From Photobacterium obscurum (GTDB lineage Bacteria; Pseudomonadota; Gammaproteobacteria; Enterobacterales; Vibrionaceae), in the NCBI RefSeq assembly GCF_026191635.1, contig NZ_JAKRRW010000001.1:186001-250000 (forward strand): a stretch of 64,000 nucleotides of DNA, in the 5' to 3' direction. Both the position numbers and the translations under genes were made by a program. Below, piece after piece: positions 10,515-20,464 of this stretch. The notes beneath the pieces were generated by a model. It was not told the origin of the DNA, searched no databases, and saw nothing but the letters and a program-made list of their open reading frames with translations. Within the stretch, counting starts at the first letter, position 1, and every line of letters starts with the position of its first letter.

Positions 10515-10718
10515 TTGTCTTCAAATGGAGCAAGCGAGTTGTCAGGCAAGGTATCGCCCCATAACATCCTGTTAGAAACGTATAATGCAGGCTATGGCTG
10601 CGGCTTAGTAATCGTTCAACGCATCTGCGAACGTATGAATTGGTTATTCAATACCAGTAATAATGGTACGGAATTCAGTACAGTGATTATATTTAGCCAC
10701 CTGGCTAAGGAGCGATGA
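10515..10718 (+). pseudogene. remnant of a sensor histidine kinase C-terminus
   Basis: The frame has only a TTG start and no ribosome site, but its 67 residues end like a histidine-kinase ATPase domain: GYGCGLVIVQRICERMNW matches the G2 box and following helix (GLGLSIVKRICE type), and GTEFSTVIIF matches the final strand. The dimerisation domain, N box and G1 box are absent, and no other frame upstream to 10241 supplies them. It overlaps the start of blc in a TGATGATG run. I read it as the tail of a decayed kinase gene; a coincidental open frame is the alternative. Confidence 0.45.
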
Positions 10719-11260
10719 TGAGAACGCCATACCATTGGATTGCAATCCTGATATTCACGATTTTAACGGGCTGTACCGGGATGCCGGAACGCGTTACACC
10801 GGTAGAAAACTTTCAACTAAACCGGTATTTGGGAACGTGGTATGAAATAGCCCGGCTTGATCACCGTTTTGAACGTGGCTTGACCCAGGTATCTGCGACC
10901 TACTCACTGAACGACGATGGTTCGGTCAAAGTCATCAACAAAGGCTTTAACCACGATGACAACGAATGGAAAGAGGCCGAAGGTAAAGCCAAATTCGTTA
11001 ACTCGCCTGATATTGGCCATCTCAAGGTGTCATTCTTTGGCCCTTTCTACGGCAGCTATGTCATCTTTTTCCTCGAAACCGACTACTCCACGGCATTGGT
11101 GAGCGGCTACAATACCGATTACTTCTGGATCCTGTCGCGCCATCCCCAGCTTGATCACCGTCAAATCGAAACCTATAAAGCCATTGCACGGCAAGCCGGA
11201 TTTAACACCAACAAGCTAATTTTCCCGGCCACCTCAGATCTCATAGCCAACGAGCAATAA
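10718..11260 (+). CDS. blc: outer-membrane lipoprotein lipocalin
   Basis: The protein begins with a lipoprotein signal ending in the lipobox LTGC (Cys near residue 19), followed by the lipocalin signature NRYLGTWYEIARLDH and a beta-rich body; the conserved YFWILSRHP of bacterial lipocalins is present near residue 145. Blc binds lysophospholipids or fatty acids at the outer membrane. Two ATGs occur (10715 and 10718); the second is 5 bases from the AAGGAG at 10707-10712 and is preferred, giving 180 residues. It sits after the kinase remnant and ends in a shared terminator. Confidence 0.93.
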   Translation: MRTPYHWIAILIFTILTGCTGMPERVTPVENFQLNRYLGTWYEIARLDHRFERGLTQVSATYSLNDDGSVKVINKGFNHDDNEWKEAEGKAKFVNSPDIGHLKVSFFGPFYGSYVIFFLETDYSTALVSGYNTDYFWILSRHPQLDHRQIETYKAIARQAGFNTNKLIFPATSDLIANEQ

Positions 11261-11286
11261 AAAACCGCCAATTGGCGGTTTTTTAT
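11260..11286. terminator. bidirectional terminator between blc and serC
   Basis: AAACCGCCA/TTGGCGGTTT forms a perfect palindromic stem (about 11262-11281) flanked by A5 and T6, serving convergent blc and serC. Confidence 0.92.
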
Positions 11287-11304
11287 TATTATCCTATCAG
11301 GTTA

Positions 11305-12387
11305 TCAAGCATGCTCTTGCTCAAAGCGCTGCATAAAGTCAGCCAGAGCCTGTACCCCTTCAAGCGGCATGGCATTATAAATCGAAGCTCGCATCCCCCC
11401 CACCACACGGTGACCTTTAAGCGCTTTCAAGCCTGCAGCGTCAGCTTGCTCTAGAAACAACGCGTCCAACTCTGGATTCTTAAGCTGGAAAGGGACATTC
11501 ATCAAAGATCGGTTATCGGCGTGCACTTCGTTGCGATAGAAGTCAGATTGATCTATAGCGTCATAAAGCACTTTCGCCTTCGCTTCATTACGCTTTTGCA
11601 TCTGTTCAACACCACCGATCCCCTTAAGCCATTTAAACACTTCACCGGCCAGATACCAGGCAAAGGTCGGCGGGGTGTTGAACATAGACTCTTTATCAAC
11701 CAGCACGGTGTAATCTAAAATACTCGGCAGAATCTGCTTCGCCTTGCCCAGCAAATCATCACGAACAATGACAATCGTTAACCCCGCAGGGCCAACATTT
11801 TTTTGCGCGCCGGCATAAATCACACCATATTGCGAAACATCAATTTTTCGCGACAAGATCGTCGAAGACATGTCTGCGACAATTGGCTTATCCGTCACCG
11901 GCAGATCACGGATCTCAATACCGTCAATCGTTTCATTCGGGCAAAAATGAACATAGGCAGCGTCATCAGACTGCGGCCACTGTGTCGCTGGTAGGATTGC
12001 TTTCTTTCCTTCACGTACGCAGGTAATGTCATACACGTTTGGCTGACAATATTTTTTCGCTTCTTCGACAGCACTATGGGCCCAATAACCGCCATCCATG
12101 TAATCAGCAGTTTGTGCATCACCTAACAGATTCATTGGGACCGCAGCGAACTGACCACGCGCACCACCATGGCAAAACAGTACATGGTAATTATCTGGAA
12201 TCGATAGCAATTCACGCAGATCTTTTTCCGACTGCTCAGCCACGGCAATGAACTCTTTGCTACGGTGGCTAATTTCCATCACAGAGGTGCCCAGACCGCT
12301 CCAGTTAACCAGCTCTTCCTGTGCTTTTTTTAAGACATCTGCTGGGATCATTGCCGGACCAGCACAAAAATTGTAGACCTTTTCCAT
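11305..12387 (-). CDS. serC: phosphoserine aminotransferase
   Basis: The PLP enzyme of about 360 residues converts 3-phosphohydroxypyruvate to phosphoserine (serine synthesis) and also acts in pyridoxal phosphate synthesis. The start ([15 protein letters not shown]) and the PLP-lysine region ([17 protein letters not shown], Lys near residue 197) are typical. The open frame extends 17 codons further to a GTG at 12438, but the conserved family start is the ATG at 12387, so that is used; its ribosome site (GGAG) is rather far at 13 bases. It lies downstream of gyrA on the same strand, as in many gammaproteobacteria. Confidence 0.95.
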   Translation of the reverse strand: MEKVYNFCAGPAMIPADVLKKAQEELVNWSGLGTSVMEISHRSKEFIAVAEQSEKDLRELLSIPDNYHVLFCHGGARGQFAAVPMNLLGDAQTADYMDGGYWAHSAVEEAKKYCQPNVYDITCVREGKKAILPATQWPQSDDAAYVHFCPNETIDGIEIRDLPVTDKPIVADMSSTILSRKIDVSQYGVIYAGAQKNVGPAGLTIVIVRDDLLGKAKQILPSILDYTVLVDKESMFNTPPTFAWYLAGEVFKWLKGIGGVEQMQKRNEAKAKVLYDAIDQSDFYRNEVHADNRSLMNVPFQLKNPELDALFLEQADAAGLKALKGHRVVGGMRASIYNAMPLEGVQALADFMQRFEQEHA

Positions 12388-12597
12388 GATGTAAGACTCG
12401 CTCCTGCTCTGCATAGGGGAAATAACGTTATTTGTCACTCATGTCGACATGGGTGCCAACTGTGACAAAGATCAACTCCTTTCGTTTTTACACCTTTATC
12501 TCTGCTCTGGAAAGTCCTGCAGGCAAGTATTTTTACAAAAAAGCACAACTGACCAGAACCTTTCTTGTTTAACTGCATATTTATCTTTTTGACGTAT

Positions 12598-12628
12598 AAA
12601 AAAACGCAGCCCGTAGGCTGCGCTTTTA
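12598..12628 (-). terminator. terminator of gyrA
   Basis: A perfect 7-bp stem CGCAGCC/GGCTGCG (12605-12611, 12616-12622) is followed on the minus strand by T7, about 20 bases after the gyrA stop. Confidence 0.9.
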
Positions 12629-12649
12629 TTAACCAAAATCTAATTAAGC

Positions 12650-15298
12650 TTACTCTTCGTCAGAAGATGGTGCTTCATCAGCATCAGGTTGCTCAGTTGA
12701 ATCTGCAGTATCAGTCGCTTGCGCTTCCGTTACTTCTGCATCTTCGATATCAGCATCTAGGATATCGTCCTCTTCAGGCTCATCGATACGCTGCAGACCC
12801 ACAACCAGCTCTTCGTCAGCAGTACGGATCAGTGTCACACCCTGGGTGTTACGGCCAACGCGGCTCACCTCAGCAACACGGGTACGTACCAGCGTGCCGC
12901 CGTTGGTGATCATCATGAACTCGTCGCCTTCTTCAGCCTGAACTGCGCCAACAACCTTACCGTTACGCTCAGAAACCTTGATCGATACAACACCTTGTGT
13001 TGCACGGCTCTTCGCTGGGTATTCTTCTAGTGAAGTACGCTTACCGTAACCATTTTCAGTTACAGTCAGTACGTCACCTTCGTTGTGCGGAACGATAAGT
13101 GAAACCACTTTATCACTCTCAGCCAACTTGATACCACGAACACCAGCAGCTGTACGGCCCATGCCTCGAACCTGCTCTTCAGAGAAGCGAACAACCTTGC
13201 CAGCTTCAGAGAACAGCATGATGTCATCGCTACCGTCGGTAACATCAACACCAATCAGTGAATCGCCATCACGAAGGTTCACAGCAATGATACCCGCGCT
13301 ACGAGGGCGGCTGAAGTCTGTCAGCGGCGTCTTCTTAACAGTACCGTCGGCGGTTGCCATGAACACGAACTTATCTTCTTCATATTCTTTAACTGGCAGA
13401 ATCGCAGTAATACGCTCGCCTTCTTCCAGAGGAAGAATATTGACGATAGGCTTACCACGCGCAGTGCGGCTAGCTAACGGTAGCTGGTAAACTTTCAACC
13501 AGTACATACGGCCGCGGCTCGAGAAGCACAGGATCGTATCGTGGGTATTGGCCACCAGCAGACGCTCAATGAAGTCTTCTTCCTTCATGCGCGTTGCCGC
13601 TTTACCTTTACCACCACGGCGCTGAGCTTCGTAGTCGCTCAGTACCTGGTACTTCACGTAACCTTCGTGAGAAAGGGTTACAACAACATCTTCCTGAGTA
13701 ATTAGATCTTCAAGATCGATGTCGTGGCTAGCTGCTGTGATTTCAGTGCGGCGCGGATCGTTGAACTGCTCTTTAACCAGTTCAAGTTCTTCGCGGATCA
13801 CTTCCATCAGACGCTCGGAGCTACCCAGAATGTGCAGCAGTTCAGCAATCTCTTCCAGCAGCGTTTTGTATTCACCAAGGATCTTCTCGTGCTCAAGACC
13901 TGTCAGCTTATGTAGGCGCAGATCCAAGATTGCCTGTGCCTGCTGCTCTGTCAGGTAGTACTTGTTGTCACGAATGCCGTACTGTTCTTCCAGCCATTCC
14001 GGACGTGCTGCGTCGGTACCAGCGCGTTCCAGCATTGCTGCAACGTTACCCAGGTCCCAACCACGTGCAACAAGGCCAGCTTTAGCTTCAGCCGGTGTCG
14101 GTGCACTTTTGATCAACTCGATGATTTCATCGATATTCGCCAGTGCCAGTGCCAAACCTTCAAGGATATGGGCACGTTCACGGGCTTTGCGTAGTTCGTA
14201 GATTGTACGACGTGTCACCACTTCACGGCGGTGGTTCACGAAGCACTTCAGCATCTCTTTCAGGTTGAAAAGTTTAGGCTGACCGTTGTCTAGTGCAACC
14301 ATGTTGATGCCGAATGTAGTCTGCAGCTGAGTCTGAGCGTACAGGTTGTTCAGTACAACCTCGCCCACGGCATCACGCTTACATTCGATAACAATGCGCA
14401 TCCCGTCTTTGTCAGACTCGTCACGCAGGGCACTGATACCTTCAACTTTCTTCTCTTTAACAAGCTCCGCGATCTTCTCAATCAGACGGGCCTTGTTCAC
14501 CTGATATGGAATCTCGGTAACAAGAATGGTTTCTTTACCATTCTTGTCCGCTTCAATATCAGCTTTTGAGCGCATGTAAACTTTACCACGGCCCGTCTTA
14601 TACGCATCGATAATGCCCTTACGGCCGCTGATCAATGCTGCAGTCGGGAAGTCTGGGCCCGGGATATAATCCATTAGCTGATCAATGGTGATATCTTCAT
14701 CATTGATATAAGCCAGACAGCCGTCAATTACTTCGCCTAGGTTGTGTGGCGGAATATTTGTCGCCATACCAACGGCGATACCAGAAGCACCGTTCACCAG
14801 AAGATTCGGGATCTTCGTTGGCAATACTGCTGGGATCTGCTCGGTACCATCATAGTTAGGTACGTAGTCAACCGTCTCTTTATCAAGATCGGCTAGGAGC
14901 TCATGGGCAATTTTTGCCATTCGAACTTCGGTATAACGCATTGCAGCGGCAGAGTCACCATCGATAGAACCGAAGTTACCCTGACCATCTACCAGCATGT
15001 AGCGAAGAGAGAAAGGTTGCGCCATACGTACGATCGTGTCGTAAACCGCGCTATCACCATGTGGGTGATATTTACCGATTACGTCACCAACCACACGGGC
15101 TGATTTTTTATATGCTTTATTCCAGTCATTGCCTAGCACATTCATCGCGAATAATACGCGACGGTGCACTGGCTTAAGGCCATCACGCACATCCGGAAGA
15201 GCACGACCAACGATCACTGACATCGCATAGTCGAGGTATGAGCCTTTCAGCTCCTCTTCAATGTTTACGGGCGTGATCTCTTTTGCAAGATCGCTCAT
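12650..15298 (-). CDS. gyrA: DNA gyrase subunit A
   Basis: The 882-residue protein is the breakage-reunion subunit of gyrase, which introduces negative supercoils. The N-terminus aligns residue for residue with E. coli, placing the catalytic Tyr at 122 ([10 protein letters not shown]). In the quinolone region [15 protein letters not shown], Ser83 and Asp87 are wild type, so the common resistance changes are absent. The C-terminal beta-pinwheel begins after about residue 530, with the gyrase-box-like QRRGGKG near residue 560, and the tail is long and acidic. It is a single gene with about 430 bases to the next small ORF. Confidence 0.98.
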   Translation of the reverse strand: MSDLAKEITPVNIEEELKGSYLDYAMSVIVGRALPDVRDGLKPVHRRVLFAMNVLGNDWNKAYKKSARVVGDVIGKYHPHGDSAVYDTIVRMAQPFSLRYMLVDGQGNFGSIDGDSAAAMRYTEVRMAKIAHELLADLDKETVDYVPNYDGTEQIPAVLPTKIPNLLVNGASGIAVGMATNIPPHNLGEVIDGCLAYINDEDITIDQLMDYIPGPDFPTAALISGRKGIIDAYKTGRGKVYMRSKADIEADKNGKETILVTEIPYQVNKARLIEKIAELVKEKKVEGISALRDESDKDGMRIVIECKRDAVGEVVLNNLYAQTQLQTTFGINMVALDNGQPKLFNLKEMLKCFVNHRREVVTRRTIYELRKARERAHILEGLALALANIDEIIELIKSAPTPAEAKAGLVARGWDLGNVAAMLERAGTDAARPEWLEEQYGIRDNKYYLTEQQAQAILDLRLHKLTGLEHEKILGEYKTLLEEIAELLHILGSSERLMEVIREELELVKEQFNDPRRTEITAASHDIDLEDLITQEDVVVTLSHEGYVKYQVLSDYEAQRRGGKGKAATRMKEEDFIERLLVANTHDTILCFSSRGRMYWLKVYQLPLASRTARGKPIVNILPLEEGERITAILPVKEYEEDKFVFMATADGTVKKTPLTDFSRPRSAGIIAVNLRDGDSLIGVDVTDGSDDIMLFSEAGKVVRFSEEQVRGMGRTAAGVRGIKLAESDKVVSLIVPHNEGDVLTVTENGYGKRTSLEEYPAKSRATQGVVSIKVSERNGKVVGAVQAEEGDEFMMITNGGTLVRTRVAEVSRVGRNTQGVTLIRTADEELVVGLQRIDEPEEDDILDADIEDAEVTEAQATDTADSTEQPDADEAPSSDEE

Positions 15299-15730
15299 GG
15301 AGCCAATATCCCTCAGGTAATTTCTGTCGTATTTTTATACGTGCAAGGTGCGAGAATATAGCATAAATCAGCCTAGATAGGCACACCTTTCACTACTTAT
15401 GTTGTGAGTAATTTAGCGGATTTACCAAAAATCAGACACAAACTTATGCCGTTAGCTGCCGATATCTTGCACAAATGGTTATTTTTCAATCAGAACGCTT
15501 TTGCGGCATTTCTTATCTACACGAAAAAAGTGCTACCAATTGTAAAAACACGACCCACCCGCTTTTTATGCAACTCATCCACCAAGCTGACCGAAAGCTG
15601 AACAAAACTCTGACAAACATCACTTTTATCGACCTCATGAAGCGTAAAATAATTTTTGCACTCAACCGTTTAGCAGTTTAGAACGGGCCTGCACTCTAAT
15701 ATTTCTCGTTTGAAAATAAGTGAGGTCGTT
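15299..15730. other. gyrA upstream region without a recognised gene
   Basis: This stretch should hold the gyrA promoter on the minus strand. I see no coding frame with family resemblance and no RNA gene. The last 60 bases lead to the small ORF at 15731. Confidence 0.5.
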
Positions 15731-15865
15731 ATGCTTGGCACAGCAATCAACACTATCGGACTATGTATCATTGGCGGTAAGTACATCTTAATGCTCATTC
15801 TCGCTGCAATGACCGTATTTTCCGGCTCGTTCAGCCCCGAGTTATTCGTGTTTAACGATAATTAG
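15731..15865 (+). CDS. small hydrophobic protein, 44 aa
   Basis: An ATG preceded by GAGG at 5 bases opens a 44-codon frame with one membrane segment (KYILMLILAAMTVFSGSF, about residues 17-34) and a short acidic tail. A GAAGCAG/CTGCTTC inverted repeat (15887-15893, 15909-15915) follows the stop. I do not recognise it. The good ribosome site and the hydrophobic design make a real small membrane protein plausible, but no homology can be judged here. Confidence 0.45.
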   Translation: MLGTAINTIGLCIIGGKYILMLILAAMTVFSGSFSPELFVFNDN

Positions 15866-16047
15866 CCTTGGATATCCCCATCTAACGAAGCAGTAGCCTA
15901 TCCCCCTGCTGCTTCTAGCCTTCTCTTGCTGTATTTCCCCTATTCCCAGATTAATTAATTGTCAAAAAACAGTGCTGAATCTGTTATTTCATGTCGCTTC
16001 TATTCCGCTATAATAGCGCCAACCAATTACGGAAAATGGCAAGTAGA

Positions 16048-16755
16048 ATGACCAAGCAGTTGAATGTCGATCCGGCAGAAATCAGTAAATTTGAAGAAAT
16101 GGCCTCGCGATGGTGGGATTTAGAAGGTGAATTCAAGCCTCTTCATCAGATTAACCCGCTACGCCTGAACTATGTGATTGACCAAGCCGGTGGTCTGTTT
16201 GGCAAGAAAGTCCTGGATGTGGGCTGTGGCGGTGGCATCTTGGCCGAAAGCATGGCAGTTGAAGGGGCAGAAGTTACCGGCCTTGATATGGGTAAAGAGC
16301 CACTCACCGTTGCCCGTCTGCATGCACTGGAAACTGGTACCAAGCTTGAGTATGTTCAGCGTACAGCAGAAGAGCATGCTGAAATGTATCCTGAGACCTA
16401 TGATGTCGTGACCTGTATGGAGATGCTAGAGCATGTCCCAGATCCTGCCTCGGTCATTGCATCCTGTGCCAAAATGGTAAAACCTGGTGGCCATGTCTTC
16501 TTCTCGACACTAAACCGTAATATCAAATCTTATATGTTTGCGATTGTTGGTGCCGAGCAATTGCTAAAACTGGTTCCCAAAGGAACCCATGACCACAACA
16601 AATTCATTCGTCCGTCAGAGCTACTGGCGATGATCGACCTAACACCGTTGCAAGATCGCCATATTACCGGACTGCACTATAATCCGCTGACTGACAACTA
16701 CTGGCTTGGCAAAAATGTTGATGTGAACTACATCGTCCATACAGTTAAGCCATAG
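16048..16755 (+). CDS. ubiG: ubiquinone biosynthesis O-methyltransferase
   Basis: UbiG performs both O-methylations of ubiquinone synthesis using SAM. The SAM-binding motif ([16 protein letters not shown], near residue 57), the acidic DMGKE loop and CMEMLEHVP are present. The frame is open from 15991, but the family start [18 protein letters not shown] begins at the ATG at 16048, giving 235 residues; an ATG at 16036 is a second option. It is upstream of the broken gph-type gene on the same strand, a pairing common in gammaproteobacteria, but a terminator separates them here. Confidence 0.95.
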   Translation: MTKQLNVDPAEISKFEEMASRWWDLEGEFKPLHQINPLRLNYVIDQAGGLFGKKVLDVGCGGGILAESMAVEGAEVTGLDMGKEPLTVARLHALETGTKLEYVQRTAEEHAEMYPETYDVVTCMEMLEHVPDPASVIASCAKMVKPGGHVFFSTLNRNIKSYMFAIVGAEQLLKLVPKGTHDHNKFIRPSELLAMIDLTPLQDRHITGLHYNPLTDNYWLGKNVDVNYIVHTVKP

Positions 16756-16764
16756 TATTTTCTC

Positions 16765-16790
16765 AAGGGCGCTTCAGGCGCCCTTCTGTT
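16765..16790 (+). terminator. terminator of ubiG
   Basis: A perfect 8-bp stem AAGGGCGC/GCGCCCTT (16765-16772, 16778-16785) is followed by TCTGTTAT, 9 bases after the ubiG stop. The T-run is short. Confidence 0.75.
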
Positions 16791-17047
16791 ATATCCAAGT
16801 CACCTCAAGCCCACTTCCGACACATCCTCATATTCTGTGGCTACAATAAGAAAAGTGACTCACAACTTTTATCGTTAGCACCGCAACTTTCAATTGAATA
16901 GGGTAAGATAGCTATACCATTACTTTGATGTAGCACCACTATATCTTCATCAATTTGGATTGCTCTCAATCGGCAGGCATCGCTCTGATTGGATCAGATT
17001 CTTGTTCTGTTTTGGTATTACCTATTTATGATAAGGATATTGTAATA

Positions 17048-17721
17048 ATGAGCTTGCCTATCAGAGCTGTGCTGTTTGATCTTGACGGTACATTACTTGA
17101 CACCGCTCCCGACATGGCAGAAGCCGCTAACAAAGTATTGGCAGACTACAACCTCGGCCCTCTGACAGACAAATAAAGGCCAATACCAGCTACGGGGCTA
17201 AAGGTTTGCTCAGCGCCGGATTTGGTACTATCCCTCCCCACCTGGACACCCAGCAACTAAGACAGCAATTTCTTGACTACTACCAGCAAAGTATTTGCGC
17301 AGGGACTTCAATTTACAGGGGGATCTCCAACTTACTCGACTACCTGGAAAGGCAACAAATCCCGTGGGGGATCATGACCAACAAGCCCGGTTTTCTAACT
17401 GAACTGCTGCTCCCCTTCTTCCCTGATCTGATGAAGGCCCAGGTTATCGTCTGCGGCGATACCCTGACTGTTGCCAAACCCCACCCGGAACCATTGCTTC
17501 ATGCCTCTGAATTACTAGGGGTTCCACATACTGTATGTGCCTATATAGGCGATATAGAAAAAGATATGGTTGCAGCCCGGGCAGCCAGCATGCATGGCTA
17601 TGTTGCTGGCTGGGGGTATATCGGCGAAGATCACTCCCCCGAAACTTGGCAAGCACATGGAATATTGCCAAGACCCGAAGCCCTGATTGAGATGCTCGAA
17701 CTTCAAAAAGAGCACAAATAA
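17048..17721 (+). pseudogene. gph: phosphoglycolate phosphatase-type HAD hydrolase, frameshifted
   Basis: HAD phosphatases of this group hydrolyse phosphoglycolate or MurNAc-6-phosphate. All four HAD motifs survive but in two frames: motif I ([13 protein letters not shown]) lies in the frame starting at the ATG 17048, which stops at 17176, and motifs II-IV (IMTNKP, TVAKPHPEPLL, YIGDIEKDM) lie in the next frame. Restoring one C after 17170 turns GACAAATAA into GAC CAA ATA and gives [17 protein letters not shown], the expected join. So this is a single-base deletion in a CC pair, either real or a sequencing error. A TTG at 17206 could start only the 3' part, which lacks the nucleophile Asp. Confidence 0.88.
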
Positions 17722-17901
17722 GTCATTTCTTAATCAATGAGTTCGCAGCATCTTTTAGTAAGCGATAAACGATAAAAATCAAGAATTATTTTTTTGCTGA
17801 TGCAAAAATCTGCTACGGATTTAATTTGATTTTTCCTATTATACTGGCGTATCTGCCCAAATCGGTTAGTGAACGCTAACTTTTTTTTATACATCCCCAT
17901 G

Positions 17902-17910
17902 TTATCCACA
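17902..17910 (+). promoter_or_regulatory. DnaA box upstream of nrdA
   Basis: TTATCCACA is a perfect strong DnaA box, about 195 bases before nrdA. The nrdAB promoter of E. coli is also bound by DnaA, which ties dNTP supply to replication. Confidence 0.65.
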
Positions 17911-17979
17911 GCCGGTCAAAAATTACCACCTTGCATTAGTGCCAATTCATCACTATCTTGTAACCCCATAAGCTCAACA

Positions 17980-17995
17980 CCCCAATATATAGTGT
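17980..17995 (+). promoter_or_regulatory. NrdR-like box upstream of nrdA
   Basis: CCCCAATATATAGTGT resembles the NrdR operator (ACACWATATATWGTGT), with the right half intact and the left half degraded. NrdR boxes normally occur in pairs about 31 bases apart; a partner at about 17950 (TCACTATCTTGTAA) is only partly conserved. Confidence 0.5.
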
Positions 17996-18103
17996 TTTTC
18001 ACTGACAACAGGGAATGCAACAAAGATCACAATCTTTGCTAACCTTATTGTTAAAGTTGCAAAAAACACTGTTATTCAAGAAATACTGGGAAAAAGACCA
18101 AAA

Positions 18104-20371
18104 ATGAATCAACAGCTAACTGTTACCAAGCGTGATGGACGCAAAGAAAGTATCGATTTGGATAAAATCCACCGAGTCATTACATGGGCCGCGGAAGGCC
18201 TGGAAAATGTTTCGGTATCTCAGGTCGAACTAAAGTCTCACATCCAGTTTTACGAAGGGATCAAAACTGAAGATATCCACGAAACCATCATCAAGGCAGC
18301 GGCTGACCTGATTTCAGAAGAAACGCCAGACTATCAATACCTTGCTGCACGCCTAGCAATTTTCCACCTGCGCAAGAAAGCGTATGGTCAGTTCGAGCCA
18401 CCTAAACTTTTTGATCACGTAACGAATCTTGTAGAAAAAGGTAAGTACGACAACCATTTGCTCGAAGACTATACCAAAGAAGAATTTGAACTGATGGACA
18501 GCTATATTGACCATTGGCGCGATATGAACTTCTCTTATGCTGCCGTGAAGCAACTTGAAGGCAAGTACCTGGTTCAAAACCGTGTATCAGGTGAAATCTT
18601 TGAGAGCGCCCAATTCCTGTATATGATGATTGCGGCATGTCTATTCGGTAAATACCCGAAAGAAACCCGCCTTGACTACATCAAGCGTTTCTACGATGCC
18701 GTATCAACATTCAAAATCTCGCTTCCGACACCGATTATGTCAGGCGTTCGTACCCCGACTCGCCAGTTCAGTTCTTGCGTACTGATTGAGTGTGACGACA
18801 GCCTTGACTCGATCAACGCAACGGCCAGCTCTATTGTCCGTTACGTTTCTCAGCGTGCCGGTATCGGTATCAACGCCGGTCGTATCCGTGCCCTGGGTTC
18901 AGAGATCCGTGGTGGCGAAGCCTTCCACACTGGTTGTATTCCATTCTACAAATACTTCCAGACAGCGGTTAAATGCTGTTCTCAGGGTGGTGTTCGCGGC
19001 GGTGCTGCAACCTTGTTCTACCCAATCTGGCACGGCGAAGTTGAATCGCTGCTGGTACTGAAGAACAACCGTGGTGTTGAGGAAAACCGTGTCCGTCACA
19101 TGGACTACGGCGTACAGATCAACAAACTGATGTACACTCGCCTGATCAAAGGTGAAAACATCAGCCTGTTCTCGCCATCAGACGTTCCTGGCCTATACGA
19201 TGCGTTCTTTGCCGATCAGAACGAGTTTGAACGTCTTTACGTAAAATACGAGCAAGACAGCAGCATCAAGCGCAAGACCATCAAAGCTATCGAGCTGTTC
19301 TCTTTGCTGATGCAAGAGCGCGCATCAACAGGCCGTATCTACATTCAGAACGTCGACCACTGTAATACCCACAGCCCGTTTGACCCGGCTGTTGCACCGA
19401 TTCGCCAATCGAACCTGTGTCTTGAGATTGCCTTGCCAACCAAGCCGCTAAATAACGTCGAAGACGAAAACGGTGAGATCGCACTATGTACCCTGTCGGC
19501 ATTTAACCTGGGTGCTATCGACTCACTGGATGATCTGGAAGAGCTGGCCGAGCTGACTGTTCGCGCTCTGGATGCCCTGCTTGACTATCAAGACTACCCG
19601 TTACCTGCTGCGCGCCGTTCAACCATGAACCGTCGTACTCTGGGTGTGGGTGTGATCAACTTTGCCTATTACCTGGCGAAGCACGGCGTTCGCTACTCAG
19701 ACGGCAGCGCAAACAACCTGACTCACCAGGCATTCGAAGCCATGCAGTACTACCTACTGAAAGCGTCTGTGGGTCTGGCAAAAGAGCAAGGTGCATGTCC
19801 GTCATTCAACGAGACAACCTACGCCCAGGGTATTCTGCCTATCGATACCTACAAGAAAGATATCGATAAGATTTGCAGCGCTGATCTGCACTACGATTGG
19901 GAAACGCTACGTGAAGAGATCAAGACCCACGGTCTTCGCAACTCGACCCTGTCAGCGCTGATGCCATCTGAGACCTCGTCTCAGATCTCAAATGCAACCA
20001 ACGGTATTGAGCCTCCACGCGGCTTCGTGTCGGTGAAGGCATCGAAAGACGGTATCCTAAAGCAAGTTGTGCCTGAGTACAGCAAGTACAAAGACAACTA
20101 TGAGCTACTGTGGAACATCGGCAATAACGATGGCTACCTGCAGCTGGTAGGTATTATGCAGAAGTTCATCGACCAGGCAATTTCAGCCAATACGAACTAC
20201 GACCCAAGCATTCAGCCGGGCGGAAAAGTGCCGATGAAGCTCTTGCTAAAAGACCTACTAACAGCGTATAAACTCGGCGTGAAAACCTTGTACTACCATA
20301 ACACCCGTGATGGTGCTTCTGATAGCCAGGGCGATATGGGTGCAGACGACTGCACAAGCTGCAAGATTTAA
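18104..20371 (+). CDS. nrdA: ribonucleoside-diphosphate reductase alpha subunit (class Ia)
   Basis: The 755-residue catalytic subunit reduces NDPs to dNDPs. It starts with an ATP-cone (residues about 5-95) for allosteric activity control, has the substrate-site cysteine in FSSCVLIE near residue 225, the CNTHSPFD and NLCLEIALPT stretches of the active barrel near residues 425-450, and ends in the redox-relay pair of the family (DDCTSCKI). Length is close to E. coli NrdA (761). It forms an operon with nrdB and yfaE, with DnaA and NrdR-like sites upstream. Confidence 0.98.
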   Translation: MNQQLTVTKRDGRKESIDLDKIHRVITWAAEGLENVSVSQVELKSHIQFYEGIKTEDIHETIIKAAADLISEETPDYQYLAARLAIFHLRKKAYGQFEPPKLFDHVTNLVEKGKYDNHLLEDYTKEEFELMDSYIDHWRDMNFSYAAVKQLEGKYLVQNRVSGEIFESAQFLYMMIAACLFGKYPKETRLDYIKRFYDAVSTFKISLPTPIMSGVRTPTRQFSSCVLIECDDSLDSINATASSIVRYVSQRAGIGINAGRIRALGSEIRGGEAFHTGCIPFYKYFQTAVKCCSQGGVRGGAATLFYPIWHGEVESLLVLKNNRGVEENRVRHMDYGVQINKLMYTRLIKGENISLFSPSDVPGLYDAFFADQNEFERLYVKYEQDSSIKRKTIKAIELFSLLMQERASTGRIYIQNVDHCNTHSPFDPAVAPIRQSNLCLEIALPTKPLNNVEDENGEIALCTLSAFNLGAIDSLDDLEELAELTVRALDALLDYQDYPLPAARRSTMNRRTLGVGVINFAYYLAKHGVRYSDGSANNLTHQAFEAMQYYLLKASVGLAKEQGACPSFNETTYAQGILPIDTYKKDIDKICSADLHYDWETLREEIKTHGLRNSTLSALMPSETSSQISNATNGIEPPRGFVSVKASKDGILKQVVPEYSKYKDNYELLWNIGNNDGYLQLVGIMQKFIDQAISANTNYDPSIQPGGKVPMKLLLKDLLTAYKLGVKTLYYHNTRDGASDSQGDMGADDCTSCKI

Positions 20372-20381
20372 CTAGATACTA

Positions 20382-20445
20382 GGGCCAGTTTGCCTTTCCT
20401 GCTGAAAATAAACTGGCTCTAATTCAATGGGGGCTTCGGGCTCCC
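20382..20445 (+). other. hairpins in the nrdA-nrdB gap
   Basis: GCCAGTTT and AAACTGGC pair around a 20-base loop (about 20382-20417), and GGGGGCTTCGGGCTCCCC forms a second compact hairpin near 20427-20444, 20 bases before nrdB. They could stabilise the nrdA message or attenuate into nrdB; no strong T-run follows. Confidence 0.45.
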
Positions 20446-20464
20446 CTTTGATGTTGAGGATATA

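Noticed and set aside
12650..15298. Quinolone-resistance changes in gyrA
   Set aside because: Ser83 and Asp87 (E. coli numbering) are both wild type.
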